DNA of 64,000 nt from Mesorhizobium sp. NZP2077 (lineage in GTDB: Bacteria; Pseudomonadota; Alphaproteobacteria; Rhizobiales; Rhizobiaceae). A program made the translations under genes and the position numbers. Shown in pieces: positions 1 through 8,698 of the stretch; positions within the stretch are counted from its first letter, which is position 1; every line of letters starts with the position of its first letter. Below the pieces are notes generated by a model. The model did no database searches and had not been told where the DNA came from. It saw only the letters and a list, made by a program, of their open reading frames with translations. Where the stretch lies: contig NZ_CP051293.1 of the NCBI RefSeq assembly GCF_013170805.1, forward strand, positions 3,602,001 through 3,666,000. Reading direction: 5' to 3'.

Positions 1-1
1 T

Positions 2-2083
2 TTCGTGCCGTCGTTCACCGCAGCGGCCAATGCCTTCCGCGACGTGATCGTGCGCAACAAGGCCGCCATCCTCGACTTCGCCAGCAACGCGCTGGCCAAG
101 GCGAAAGTCCTGATCGCCGATTTCTTTGCAGCGCTGTCGGGGCGCGATGCGGATGTCAGCGCCAGCGGTAAGTGGATCGTCGAATGGCGCGATGCGATCG
201 TCGGCTTTGGCGAAGACGTCGTGCACGTCGTCAACGGCGTCGTCATCCCGGCTTTCGCGGCCCTCCGCAAGGCGGCTGGACTGGTGACCGATGCCGTCAA
301 TGCCGTCTTCGGCACCAACATTTCCGGCGGCGAACTGCTGATCCTGGCCTCGATCACGCAAATCCTTGGCGGCTTCCAGGTGCTGCGCACCGCGATCTTT
401 ACCACGATCAATGCGCTGTCGATCTTCTCGACCGCGCTGCTGGCCAATCCATGGCTCGCCGTCCTGACCGTCGTCGCCGGTGGCATCCTACTGTGGGCGA
501 CGAGGACCGACGAGGCGACGGCGGCGCTGCGCGTCCACGATGACCTGATCGGCAAGGTTGGCAGCGCATACGATCAGGCGGGCCGCAAGGTCGCCGAGAT
601 GACGCAGCAGATGAAGGATCAAGCCCTCATCGCTGCCAGGACTTCTCAGGAGGTGTCTGCAAAGGCGCTGCCTGATGCCCTTGATGAAGCGATTGCCAAG
701 ATCGGCCAGTTCGAAGGCCAGTTGCCCCACGCGGCGGACGGTCTCTTCAAGCTTTTCGACAAGTTCAAAGACACGAAGGACATCGAGGCATTCCGGGCTG
801 CCGTTGCCAGCATCGGGGCGCAGAGCCCAGAACTCGGCAAGCTCGCGCAGCAGTTCCTTGATATCACTGAGCCCGCTCATAAGCTCAATGTCGATCTGCA
901 GGAAAGCCTCAACTGGATCGGCCTATACAGCAATAAGCTGACCGATAGCGAGTTCGCGGCTAAGCAGGCTGCGCTCGGCATCGCTGGTTTCTCCGCTGAC
1001 ACCAAGAGCGCCGCGACCGACGTCAAGGATCTCGGCACGAAGGTCGACGAAACCAAGACGAAAGTCGAAAGCCTAGGCCAGACGATCACGGTCTTTCGCG
1101 GCGGCGGGCCGGGCGGCAGCCTGACGAAGGAAGTCTTCGACGTCGTCGATGGCGTCGCGCATCGCGCCGATCAATCGAAGGCGGCTCTCGACGGCGTGGC
1201 TGCCAGTGCCAAGACGGCCGGCGAAAACATCAAGAACGTCTCCAGCGAGATCACCAATGCCGTTAAGCCGGATGCCGCAACGGCGGGTGTCGACGCTATT
1301 GTCACCGACGTTAACCGCATTGCCCCTGCGGCGCAGCAAACTGCGGACGAGACCAATTCCGCCCTTTCGACGATCGACGCCGGCTCGGCCGCGCAGGCTG
1401 CCGACGCCGTGGTCGCGCCGTTCGAAAGCCTGCCCGGCAAAATCTCTGCAATTCTGTCGGGCATCCAGTCACTGGTGCAGGGCGGCTTTGCCAGCCTGTC
1501 CGCGACCGTCACCAGCCTAGCCGCGCAGATCAATGCGCAGATCCAGAGCATCCTGTCGGCGCTTCGTGCGGCCGCAGCGGCTGCATCGTCCTTGCGCGCA
1601 CAAGCGGCATCGGGTTCGGCATCCGAGCAAGGTGGCTCGCATGGCGGGTTCGCGGGCGGCGGCGATGTGCGCGGCGCAGGCACTGGTACCAGCGACAGCA
1701 TTCTCGCCTGGCTGTCGAATGGCGAGTTCGTCAATCGGGCGGCGGCGGTGGCCTATTATGGCCGCGACATCTTCCACGCGCTGAACAACATGACGCTGCC
1801 GAAAGGTCTGCTGCGCGGTCTGCGCGGATTCAACGTTGGCGGCGCGGTTGAGATCTTCTCGCGATCGATGGCCATTCCAAGGCTGGCTGGCGGCGGCGCA
1901 ATTGCGGTCTCCCCATCGGCGGCGGAGGGCGCTGGCGGCACCATGCGCATCAAGCTCGATTTCGGCCTTGGCATTGATCAGGTGTTTGAGGCTGTCACCG
2001 ACAGTTTCACCGCGACAAGACTACAACAGTTCGCTCTGCGCCAGGCACAGACGAGCGCCGGTCGGAGGCCCAGCGGTAAATGA
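2..2083 (+). CDS. Phage tail tape measure protein (5' end outside window)
   Basis: The reading frame is open from the first bases, so the true start lies upstream; the GTG at 5 is only an internal candidate. Tape measure proteins set tail length and are threaded through the tail tube. What is seen: a long Ala/Asp/Lys-rich helical protein, a hydrophobic stretch at about residues 108-165, and a C-terminal Gly-rich segment followed by GTGTSDSILAWLSNGEFVNR, a signature common near the C-terminus of siphophage tape measure proteins. The stop overlaps the next start (ATGA at 2080), so it heads a coupled tail operon. Family call is firm; phage type (siphovirus-like) is inferred from gene order. Confidence 0.85.
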   Translation, partial: FVPSFTAAANAFRDVIVRNKAAILDFASNALAKAKVLIADFFAALSGRDADVSASGKWIVEWRDAIVGFGEDVVHVVNGVVIPAFAALRKAAGLVTDAVNAVFGTNISGGELLILASITQILGGFQVLRTAIFTTINALSIFSTALLANPWLAVLTVVAGGILLWATRTDEATAALRVHDDLIGKVGSAYDQAGRKVAEMTQQMKDQALIAARTSQEVSAKALPDALDEAIAKIGQFEGQLPHAADGLFKLFDKFKDTKDIEAFRAAVASIGAQSPELGKLAQQFLDITEPAHKLNVDLQESLNWIGLYSNKLTDSEFAAKQAALGIAGFSADTKSAATDVKDLGTKVDETKTKVESLGQTITVFRGGGPGGSLTKEVFDVVDGVAHRADQSKAALDGVAASAKTAGENIKNVSSEITNAVKPDAATAGVDAIVTDVNRIAPAAQQTADETNSALSTIDAGSAAQAADAVVAPFESLPGKISAILSGIQSLVQGGFASLSATVTSLAAQINAQIQSILSALRAAAAAASSLRAQAASGSASEQGGSHGGFAGGGDVRGAGTGTSDSILAWLSNGEFVNRAAAVAYYGRDIFHALNNMTLPKGLLRGLRGFNVGGAVEIFSRSMAIPRLAGGGAIAVSPSAAEGAGGTMRIKLDFGLGIDQVFEAVTDSFTATRLQQFALRQAQTSAGRRPSGK

Positions 2084-2529
2084 TTTCGGCAGACAACCCG
2101 ACGCTTCTTCGGCTTGATCCGATCTCGGTCCCGCCCTATTCGGCGCGCGGTATCTCGGAGGAGTTCAGCCTTGATGGTGACGCGCAGCTGGCGCGCACCG
2201 TCAACAATACCTTGATCGATCTTGGCGACGGAACCTCCGAAAAGTACCGGATGTCTATCACCTGCACCGACCAGAACATGCCGGCTCTAGACGGCGTTCG
2301 TCGCGGCATGGTGCTGACCGTCGATTGCTCGACAGAGTTCTCATACCTGACCGCCACCGGCTCGCCATCGCGCACCGTAGCGTCAACCACGGATGACCCC
2401 GCTTCGCGCGAGGAAGGTGCCTATACGCTGTATAGGCCTCGCCTGACGATGATGGTGGCAGACTATCGCCTATCGTTCGATGAATGGGGGGCTGCCTGCA
2501 ATTGGTCCCTCGATTTGATCGAGGTCTAG
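2080..2529 (+). CDS. Phage tail protein, probable distal tail component
   Basis: A 149-residue soluble protein, translationally coupled to the tape measure gene by a 4-base ATGA overlap and followed 3 bases later by the next tail gene. No catalytic motif or membrane segment is visible; it is rich in beta-prone Thr/Ser/Asp stretches. In siphophages the first gene after the tape measure is usually a distal tail or tail-completion protein, so that role is inferred from position only. It could equally be a tail assembly chaperone or minor tail protein. Confidence 0.65.
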   Translation: MISADNPTLLRLDPISVPPYSARGISEEFSLDGDAQLARTVNNTLIDLGDGTSEKYRMSITCTDQNMPALDGVRRGMVLTVDCSTEFSYLTATGSPSRTVASTTDDPASREEGAYTLYRPRLTMMVADYRLSFDEWGAACNWSLDLIEV

Positions 2530-2532
2530 CCC

Positions 2533-4293
2533 ATGTGGTTCCTTGCCTGGGTAGACGAGACCGAGACCACATTCGGCATTGAGCACCAGGTCGAGGACGA
2601 GCAAATCGTCTCGATCTCGCTCACCCACAAAGAGGGCGCATTCGCCAGTCTCGACATCACGGTCAAGAACCCGCGCGTCGGTCTGCTCGCACCCGGCCGG
2701 AAACAATGGGCGTGGCTGTCGTGGCAGGATGAGAAAAACCCGACTGCCGGCGTCGTGCCCATCCTGTTCGGCCGCCTCGTCGGCGTGCCGCAGCAGGTGC
2801 AGGGCAACCAGGTGACGCTGACGTTCCTGGCTCGGCCGTCCGACTATGATGCGCTCAAGCGGGCGCTGGCGGCAACGATGCGGGTGGCTCCGAACTGGGA
2901 TCCGATGTTCCTCAACGCCGATTCCAGGGATGATCCGGACACGGTGCTGGAGGGCTACACCCACGCTTGGCACATCGGCCGCGTCGATCTGGGGGTGACA
3001 GCTTCTGACATCCTCAATGGCGAGGATGGGCTCATCGATTTCGGCGGCGAGTTCATCCGCGAAAGCCTGACAGTCGATCCCGGCGAGCCGCCGCTGACCT
3101 CGATCAAGGTGTCGGCCGAAATCAACTGGGCACAGGTGGCGTCTGGCACGGTCGATTTCACCAAGCAGGTTGTCGCCGCCTTCACCACGGCAGGATCCGG
3201 CAACGGCTATGCCATCCAGTCGCTGACCGGCGATGGCCTCATGCAGGACTATCCCGAAAAGGATGACCGCATCGGCGGCGGCTGGTCCTTTGGCGACGGC
3301 TCGATCACGCGCACCGACGGCTTTGTCGTGCCGCAGGACTATCACCAGATCGTGATGACCAACGGCACCGGCCAGTTTCCGATCTGGACCATGAAGCCGG
3401 TGTTTCTCGCCGACTATGACGTTTCCCGCAACCGGCAGGAGACGCTGTCGTTCACGCTTGTCGCCGACTGCCAGGCGATCCTCACCGACCCCGAAGGCCA
3501 GGACATCACAGAGATGAAGGTTTCCGGCGATGCCGACGAGCCGGTCGATGAGCCGACCACCGACTTTCCCGATGGTGCGCCGCCGATCGGCGATGTCCGC
3601 AATCGGGCGTATCTCACCACCACGCGCGGCCGGCGCAGCATCGATTTCCTGATCTGCCGTGCGCGCCGCATCATCCTCGAGCGCTCGCGCGCGGTATCGA
3701 TTTCCTTCTCGGCACCGCTCACCGCGGGCCTTGCCGAGACACTATCCTGCAGGATGAATGCCCGTGTCGCTGATCCGCGCATTCCTGGTGGCGAAGCAAC
3801 AGGCAAGATCATCGGCTACGCCATCACCTCGTCCAATGGCTCGTCGATCGCTTCGCTCACCATCGGCTGCACCGTCGGCAAGGGAAACACGGTGACGACA
3901 GTCCCGGGCGAGCCGACCTATGCCGAGGAAGGCTATGTTGAGGACGGCTACCAGGCCTATTCCGGGCGGACGGTAATGCCGATCGCTGGCGAGATCACGC
4001 TATCGGAAGACTATCTGCTGGTGCCGCCGAACGATGATGGCGTCGACTTCCTGGTCATGAACCCGGCAACGCTGGTCGAGCAGATCACCATCGTCAATCC
4101 GCTGCCAACTCAGCGCACGGTGCTCGATGCTTTCCATGCGGATCTGTCCGCGGCGATCGAGGCCTTGAACCAGGTGTTCACCGAGGTCGATGGCGACTTC
4201 AAGGTGCTGAAGGGCGGGCCGTTCGTGACGGATTATCCGCTTGAGGTGAGCGCGTTGGCCGTCCCTAAGACCATCAACTTGGAAGCCGCCTGA
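2533..4293 (+). CDS. Phage tail/baseplate hub-like protein
   Basis: A 586-residue protein starting ATG at 2533, just after the stop of the previous gene. The N-terminal third contains FGRLVGVPQQVQGNQVTLTF, resembling the repeated beta-domain wording of baseplate hub or tail-associated proteins that describe a field and its deviations. A later acidic linker (around residues 335-350, DEPVDEPTTDFPDG) separates it from a C-terminal half with Tyr/Glu-rich beta segments. Being third after the tape measure fits a hub/tail-tip role. No peptidase or lysozyme motif was recognised. It ends in a TGATG stop/start junction with the next gene. Confidence 0.6.
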   Translation: MWFLAWVDETETTFGIEHQVEDEQIVSISLTHKEGAFASLDITVKNPRVGLLAPGRKQWAWLSWQDEKNPTAGVVPILFGRLVGVPQQVQGNQVTLTFLARPSDYDALKRALAATMRVAPNWDPMFLNADSRDDPDTVLEGYTHAWHIGRVDLGVTASDILNGEDGLIDFGGEFIRESLTVDPGEPPLTSIKVSAEINWAQVASGTVDFTKQVVAAFTTAGSGNGYAIQSLTGDGLMQDYPEKDDRIGGGWSFGDGSITRTDGFVVPQDYHQIVMTNGTGQFPIWTMKPVFLADYDVSRNRQETLSFTLVADCQAILTDPEGQDITEMKVSGDADEPVDEPTTDFPDGAPPIGDVRNRAYLTTTRGRRSIDFLICRARRIILERSRAVSISFSAPLTAGLAETLSCRMNARVADPRIPGGEATGKIIGYAITSSNGSSIASLTIGCTVGKGNTVTTVPGEPTYAEEGYVEDGYQAYSGRTVMPIAGEITLSEDYLLVPPNDDGVDFLVMNPATLVEQITIVNPLPTQRTVLDAFHADLSAAIEALNQVFTEVDGDFKVLKGGPFVTDYPLEVSALAVPKTINLEAA

Positions 4294-4760
4294 TGGTCAC
4301 TCTCCAAGGCCTTTCTAATCCCTGGCGGGCCGGGCGCAATTCCAGCGGCGCGCGGATTTCGATATTCGACAGCGGCGGCAATGGCGACGGCGTGCTCAAG
4401 CGCGCGCTTTCAAAGGTCAAGCCGGACGAGGGCGGCGATGCGCATTTCCGCTTCGGCAAGGCGTCGCGCTTCACGCTGACCACGCCCGATCAGCAGACCA
4501 ATCCAGGCACGACGGTCAACTGGCCACCGGACGATCCGGCCGACGATCCCAAGGACGGGATCATCATCGATGACTTCGACTACATCGACCGCAGCGTCGA
4601 GAAGATCAGGGTCGAAAATCCAGACGATTCCGAGCAGTACGTCATCATCGAGCGCATCCTGAAAGTGATGTTCGTCGACCGTCAGACCGGACGCTACAAG
4701 CGCTTCAATTTCGACTGGTCGAAAAAGCCATCCGAAACCACCGACAACAGCCAGGCCTGA
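4293..4760 (+). CDS. Hypothetical phage structural protein
   Basis: 155 residues, starting in a TGATG junction with the upstream hub-like gene, so almost certainly co-translated with it. The protein is hydrophilic, with an acidic Pro-rich middle (residues about 76-100) and no membrane segment. I do not recognise a family. Position between hub-like and fibre-like genes suggests a tail-tip or baseplate part; this is inference. Confidence 0.65.
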   Translation: MVTLQGLSNPWRAGRNSSGARISIFDSGGNGDGVLKRALSKVKPDEGGDAHFRFGKASRFTLTTPDQQTNPGTTVNWPPDDPADDPKDGIIIDDFDYIDRSVEKIRVENPDDSEQYVIIERILKVMFVDRQTGRYKRFNFDWSKKPSETTDNSQA

Positions 4761-4772
4761 CGGGATCAACAG

Positions 4773-5315
4773 ATGATTATTCTCCGCTCGGTGAAGGGAT
4801 CAAACCTCACGCCAGCCGAAGTCGACGGCAATTTCACCGATCTCGACGATCGCGTGACTGATATCGAGGATAGCCCGCCCGTCGCTGTTCCTCCGTCCAA
4901 CATGACGGTGGCCGGAACTCAGTGGACGATCTACTATCCCGACGGCCTGACGTTCGGCCCATTCACCTTGCCGCAAGCGAACTTTCGGCCATCAATCGGC
5001 ATCGACATCGACGCCGACACCGACGGCACCTTCACGGTCACGTCCGCGCATTCGAACCGCTATCTGCGCTATGCCGGCAGCGAAATCCTGACAGTCATCC
5101 TTCCGGGCGATTTGCCTGCCGACACTGAAGTCAGCTTCCGCCAGGTCGGCGACGGGGCAATTTCCTTTCCCGAAAGCACCGATGTTCTGGTCAACGGCTA
5201 TGACGGATTCCTCAACCAGACAGCAGGCCGCGGCAGCACGGTGACGGCCAAAGTTGTGCCCGATGGCGGCGAATGGGATTTGATCGGCCGCCTTGCTGAA
5301 GATGTGACCGCCTGA
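4773..5315 (+). CDS. Phage tail fibre-type structural protein
   Basis: 180 residues. The N-terminus LRSVKGSNLTPAEVDGNF matches the short motif (LRSxKGSxLTxxEVDxNF) that opens many phage and prophage tail fibre or neck/fibre accessory proteins. The rest is beta-rich with repeated Asp/Thr/Gly, as in trimeric fibre shafts. It sits in the tail operon, 12 bases after the previous stop, and its own stop overlaps the next start by one base (TGATG). Motif-based call; the host receptor is unknown. Confidence 0.7.
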   Translation: MIILRSVKGSNLTPAEVDGNFTDLDDRVTDIEDSPPVAVPPSNMTVAGTQWTIYYPDGLTFGPFTLPQANFRPSIGIDIDADTDGTFTVTSAHSNRYLRYAGSEILTVILPGDLPADTEVSFRQVGDGAISFPESTDVLVNGYDGFLNQTAGRGSTVTAKVVPDGGEWDLIGRLAEDVTA

Positions 5316-6214
5316 TGCCCGCTGCTTACGGTTCCAAGGCCCATCCGGTTCAGCAGGATCCATTCCAGCAGATCGTCGAGGTGCATTGGAACGCCGTGAA
5401 ATATATCGCGTTCCCGTTGCGCATCCTGCGTCGCTCGGTGGTCAAGGACTATCCTTATCCGGGGGCGGCCGATGGCGAGGTCGCGTCAAGCGGCAATCAG
5501 CCATGGGACTGGACGGCGGTCGCCGAAGAGTCGCCGCTCGCAGCCAACCCGACCACTCCTTATTCTGTGAACTATATTACCGGCTTTCAATATGAATATG
5601 ATTCCGATGCCTCGCCAGCGCCTGGATATGGCGGCTACGGCATGGGTAAGTCTGGCGGCGGCTGGTCCGCCCTCAAACTCGACGCGATGCATGGCTTGCC
5701 GAGCTTGCCTGATGTCCGCGCCTTAGCGCCATGGACGGTGGTCCTGTGCGCGCTTGTCACGAGCCAGTCGTTTTTCAGCTGGTGGCCGCGCGCCGAATAC
5801 CAGTCGGTCGGCGGCGAGGCGATACCCGGCCTTACTGTTCCCGGTCGTTCGGACATTCCGTTCCGTGGGGTCTCGTCGGCGACACTGCAAATGCGCGGCG
5901 CAACGTTCACCGATGCGCCGTTGCAAGGCACGGGCTTCTTCGGCGGCACCGACGGCACCGTCGGGCGAGACCCGTACTCGCTCGGTACCTATTATTGCAA
6001 ATATGGCGTGACTAACTTCTGGAACCCACTTACCGGCGAGGGCATGGATTACGTCTTCTCGCCACTCGACATAGACCTGGCCAGCATCGTCATCACGCGT
6101 CACGGCAAGACCTATCGCGCGATCGGCGCCGCATTGGTGCCACCGCCGGAGATCGCGCCGACATCGCCGGGTGAATTGTGGATCCTGTGCGAGAAGGAAA
6201 CGACAACATCATGA
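5315..6214 (+). CDS. Hypothetical phage tail-tip or fibre protein
   Basis: 299 residues, rich in Gly, Tyr, Trp and Pro, without membrane segments or recognisable enzyme motifs. It is coupled to both neighbours: TGATG at its start and ATGA at its end. High aromatic and Gly content and location after the fibre-type protein fit a receptor-binding or tail-tip role, but nothing in the sequence proves this. Confidence 0.6.
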   Translation: MPAAYGSKAHPVQQDPFQQIVEVHWNAVKYIAFPLRILRRSVVKDYPYPGAADGEVASSGNQPWDWTAVAEESPLAANPTTPYSVNYITGFQYEYDSDASPAPGYGGYGMGKSGGGWSALKLDAMHGLPSLPDVRALAPWTVVLCALVTSQSFFSWWPRAEYQSVGGEAIPGLTVPGRSDIPFRGVSSATLQMRGATFTDAPLQGTGFFGGTDGTVGRDPYSLGTYYCKYGVTNFWNPLTGEGMDYVFSPLDIDLASIVITRHGKTYRAIGAALVPPPEIAPTSPGELWILCEKETTTS

Positions 6215-6849
6215 TGCCAGGTGTAGCCGCCCAACCGTTAGGCCATCGCAGCATCGCCGATGACACGCTGCTGACGTTCGATCCTGTCAACGGTATCTAT
6301 TCGGTCGCCGGTGTCGCTGTGGCGGCAGGCGACATCGTCGACCAGCCTGAACTGATCGTCGCTGGTGTCGGTCTGGTCATTGCGGAATCCGGGAATGTAG
6401 TCGCGATCGTTGGCGCGGCGCTGGACTATCTTCTGACCGCGAATTGGACTGCCTCTGTCGGATGGGACCATTTCGAAGGCAACGGCAACATCTATCCGCT
6501 GGTGGTATCGGCGGCCGACGACGACACGATCCAGCTGCGTCGCTACGCCTTCAGCTTCGTCATGGATGCGCAGGATTTTACCGGGGGCAACAACCGCGAG
6601 GCGACTGATGTCACGGTCGTCGGCGCTGGCGTCCACAAGGTGGCGGTCACCCGCACCGATGCCGAGCTGGCGTTTTCGATCGACGGCCGGGCGGTGGTTT
6701 CAGACAGTTCGAGCAGTTTCGCCATCACGCCGACCGGGGCGGCGCTCGGCGGCTACCCCGGCGACGTTGTTTTCGATGCCATCACCATTCGTTCATTCCG
6801 CGTCTGGTTGCCGAAGGACAGCAGCCTGCTGCCGGCGCTGTCGGCCTAA
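6211..6849 (+). CDS. Hypothetical phage protein with possible LamG/concanavalin-like fold
   Basis: 212 residues from the ATG at 6211, chosen because it overlaps the previous stop (ATGA) and follows a purine-rich ribosome site GAGAAGGA at 6191-6198; an in-frame ATG at 6178 would overlap the upstream gene by 37 bases. The C-terminal half (LAFSIDGRAVV, followed by a strand-rich run) resembles laminin-G/concanavalin-like modules found in prophage tail adhesins. Likely a receptor-binding or decoration protein; the fold is my pattern impression, not a proven match. Confidence 0.6.
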   Translation: MMPGVAAQPLGHRSIADDTLLTFDPVNGIYSVAGVAVAAGDIVDQPELIVAGVGLVIAESGNVVAIVGAALDYLLTANWTASVGWDHFEGNGNIYPLVVSAADDDTIQLRRYAFSFVMDAQDFTGGNNREATDVTVVGAGVHKVAVTRTDAELAFSIDGRAVVSDSSSSFAITPTGAALGGYPGDVVFDAITIRSFRVWLPKDSSLLPALSA

Positions 6850-7055
6850 TTCGGCTTCCGCAGCGCGTTCAGTACCAAATCCGCCTCATGCCGATCGCCT
6901 GAAGCGACGACCGCCCATAACCCGCCTTCCAGCTTCAGCAAGCCACCATCGGCGGTGCGGATCTCGCCGGCGCAGCTGATCACGTTCGCCCTGAACTCAT
7001 CGCTGTGCTTCGCCCAAGGCGCGGCAAGAATTACCAGGTCTCTGCGGTCTGACAT
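6846..7055 (-). CDS. Small hypothetical protein, antisense within the prophage
   Basis: 69 residues read on the minus strand between two plus-strand phage genes, starting at the ATG complementary to 7053-7055. The composition (MSDRRDLVILAAPWAKHSDE at the N-terminus) looks like a real small soluble protein rather than random frame. Its end touches the stop of the tail gene at 6849. No convincing Shine-Dalgarno sequence is seen, so coding status is uncertain. A longer reading to 7142 would run into the endolysin gene and is unlikely. Confidence 0.35.
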   Translation of the reverse strand: MSDRRDLVILAAPWAKHSDEFRANVISCAGEIRTADGGLLKLEGGLWAVVASGDRHEADLVLNALRKPN

Positions 7056-7095
7056 CGCGGGACTGTAGCCAATCATCATCCGAAAGGAAAACGCC

Positions 7096-7587
7096 ATGGA
7101 TCTGTCCCTGGGTTGCACCCGCATGCTTATCGACGAGAGCAAGGCACAGGGCCTGCTGCGGAATCAATGCGCCTATGTGCTGGCCACCGCCTTCTGGGAG
7201 ACGGCGCACACCATGCAGCCAGTGGTCGAGGCCTATTGGCTCTCGGAGAACTGGCGCCGCAGCAATCTCCGTTATTACCCGTGGTATGGCCGTGGCTTTG
7301 TCCAGTTGACCTGGGAGAAGAACTACCAGCGCGCCGAAGCCGAGACTGGCCAGCCCGTGCACCAGAACCCGGCGCTGGCGCTCAATCCTATGGTTGCCGC
7401 CAAGATCGCCGTGACCGGTATGCGCGAAGGCTGGTTCACCGGCCGCGACCTCAACGACTTCATCGACCTGGGGCATTCGGACTTCGTCAATGCACGCCGG
7501 ATCATCAACGGCACCGATCGGGCGCAGGAGATCGCGGTGCTCGCGCAGCACTATGACGACGCGCTTAAGGCCGAATGGGTTGGCTGA
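7096..7587 (+). CDS. Phage endolysin, glycoside hydrolase family 19-like
   Basis: 163 residues with a good ribosome site (AAAGGA) upstream of ATG 7096. GH19 chitinase-like muramidases cut peptidoglycan or chitin-like polymers. Visible hallmarks: the substrate-site helix AFWETAHTMQPV with the candidate catalytic Glu, and YYPWYGRGFVQLTWEKNY, the classic GH19-type YxGRGxxQLTxxxNY block, followed by an RIINGTD motif. No signal peptide, so release would depend on a holin. It opens the lysis cassette with the membrane and spanin genes downstream. Confidence 0.88.
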   Translation: MDLSLGCTRMLIDESKAQGLLRNQCAYVLATAFWETAHTMQPVVEAYWLSENWRRSNLRYYPWYGRGFVQLTWEKNYQRAEAETGQPVHQNPALALNPMVAAKIAVTGMREGWFTGRDLNDFIDLGHSDFVNARRIINGTDRAQEIAVLAQHYDDALKAEWVG

Positions 7588-7970
7588 ACGTGACGGACAA
7601 GCGCTTCACGACAGGCTTCGGCGCCGGCTACAGCCGCTTCGGCAAGCCGTGGAACGTGCGCCGCCGGCTGGCCATCGCCATCATCATCTGGGGCTGCGGG
7701 CTGATCACCTTCCTCGCTTTCTTCGGCAAGCCTGACAGCCTGCGCGAGACCATCGCCAGCTCGGTGGCGCTGCTGGTCGCTTCGACCGTCGGCTCCTTCA
7801 TCTTCGGCGCCACATGGGACAACAACTCCGAGCGTCGGGCCGAGATCGACTACATGTCGGTCAACGCCGGCATGCCTCCCAACATGACCGGCGGGGCCAA
7901 CATCGTTCAGCAGAACGTTGCGCCGCCTGGCCCGGCCATGCCCGAACCTCCCGGAGATCCGCACCAATGA
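7575..7970 (+). CDS. Small membrane protein of the lysis cassette, holin candidate
   Basis: 131 residues with two hydrophobic segments (about residues 32-50, LAIAIIIWGCGLITFLAFF, and 60-82) and a Pro-rich cytoplasm- or periplasm-facing tail. It overlaps the endolysin gene by 13 bases; a GTG at 7590 is an alternative start. Two membrane spans directly after an endolysin gene is the usual arrangement for a class II holin, but no family motif proves it. The stop overlaps the next tiny gene (ATGA). Confidence 0.6.
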   Translation: MGWLNVTDKRFTTGFGAGYSRFGKPWNVRRRLAIAIIIWGCGLITFLAFFGKPDSLRETIASSVALLVASTVGSFIFGATWDNNSERRAEIDYMSVNAGMPPNMTGGANIVQQNVAPPGPAMPEPPGDPHQ

Positions 7971-8026
7971 TCAAGTTCGCCGTCACGCTCGCCATTGCGC
8001 TGGCGCTCTACGGGTTGTGGGCATGA
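7967..8026 (+). CDS. 19-residue hydrophobic peptide in the lysis cassette
   Basis: An ATG at 7967 overlaps the previous stop (ATGA) and opens a 19-codon frame, MIKFAVTLAIALALYGLWA, that ends by overlapping the next start (ATGA at 8023). The peptide is a single transmembrane helix. It could be a functional micro-protein, for example a holin regulator, or a translational relay that hands ribosomes to the spanin gene. Coding is inferred from the precise double overlap. Confidence 0.45.
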   Translation: MIKFAVTLAIALALYGLWA

Positions 8027-8505
8027 TCCTGGCGTTCCTTGCGCCCGTGCTGGCCGTCCTAGGCCCCATCTGGTCGTTCAGCACGTCCCGCGTCGGCCTG
8101 CCGCTGGTCGTCGCCGGCGGCATCGTCTTCTTCTATGAGGGCGTGCCGATCGGGCCGCTGCGCTACATCCCTTATGCCGGGCCGGTGCTGGCCTCGCTGG
8201 TCGACGGCCGTGTCGATCGGGAATACGCGGCAGGCCAAAAAGCCGAGGCGGCGCTCTGGCAGGAACGCCTTCGCCTGGCCGCAATCGCCCAGGCTGCCGA
8301 CACCAAGACACGGCAGCAGGACATCGATGCCGCGGCACAAGAGTACATCGACAGGCAGCATAGCGACGCCGGCCGTATCGCCGAACTGCAGCGCGCCCAT
8401 AAGGATGAAGACAATGTTCCGCCCGATCCGACGAAGCCTGCTGTTTGCCGCCCTGCTGGCATCTCTGCAGGGGTGTCAACACGGCTCGATGCCATCGGTA
8501 GATAG
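8023..8505 (+). CDS. Inner-membrane spanin-like lysis protein (Rz-type)
   Basis: 160 residues from ATG 8023, coupled to the upstream peptide. It has N-terminal hydrophobic segments (about residues 1-20 and 25-40) followed by a long charged Ala/Gln/Arg/Glu helix (about 65-130) likely to form a coiled coil across the periplasm, the layout of i-spanins, which fuse inner and outer membranes in the last step of lysis. The gene overlaps a lipoprotein gene in another frame (8414-8698), the hallmark Rz/Rz1 arrangement. The call rests on topology and overlap, because spanins diverge strongly in sequence. Confidence 0.75.
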   Translation: MILAFLAPVLAVLGPIWSFSTSRVGLPLVVAGGIVFFYEGVPIGPLRYIPYAGPVLASLVDGRVDREYAAGQKAEAALWQERLRLAAIAQAADTKTRQQDIDAAAQEYIDRQHSDAGRIAELQRAHKDEDNVPPDPTKPAVCRPAGISAGVSTRLDAIGR

Positions 8506-8698
8506 TCTGCTTCCGAAGCCAGCCGTGCATGTTGATCCGAGCGTGATGCAGGAGTGCCCGACCGTTGTCGACGTTCCGCACCGTTTCATCCCCTATGACG
8601 AGATGCTTGGTCTTTGGGCTGCTGATCGCGCGATTTCAGGTGACTGCAAGCGCGGCAAGCACGCCGCCATCAAGACCATCAAGGCGCTGACCAAATGA
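8414..8698 (+). CDS. Outer-membrane spanin-like lipoprotein (Rz1-type)
   Basis: 94 residues from ATG 8414, chosen because AAGG at 8401-8404 gives a usable ribosome site; an ATG at 8405 is too close to it. A positively charged start (MFRPIRRS) and hydrophobic stretch lead to a lipobox ending LQGC, so Cys21 should be lipidated. It begins inside the i-spanin gene in a different frame and runs beyond it. O-spanins anchor in the outer membrane and pair with the i-spanin. The mature part has three more Cys residues. The stop overlaps the next start (ATGA at 8695). Confidence 0.75.
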   Translation: MFRPIRRSLLFAALLASLQGCQHGSMPSVDSLLPKPAVHVDPSVMQECPTVVDVPHRFIPYDEMLGLWAADRAISGDCKRGKHAAIKTIKALTK

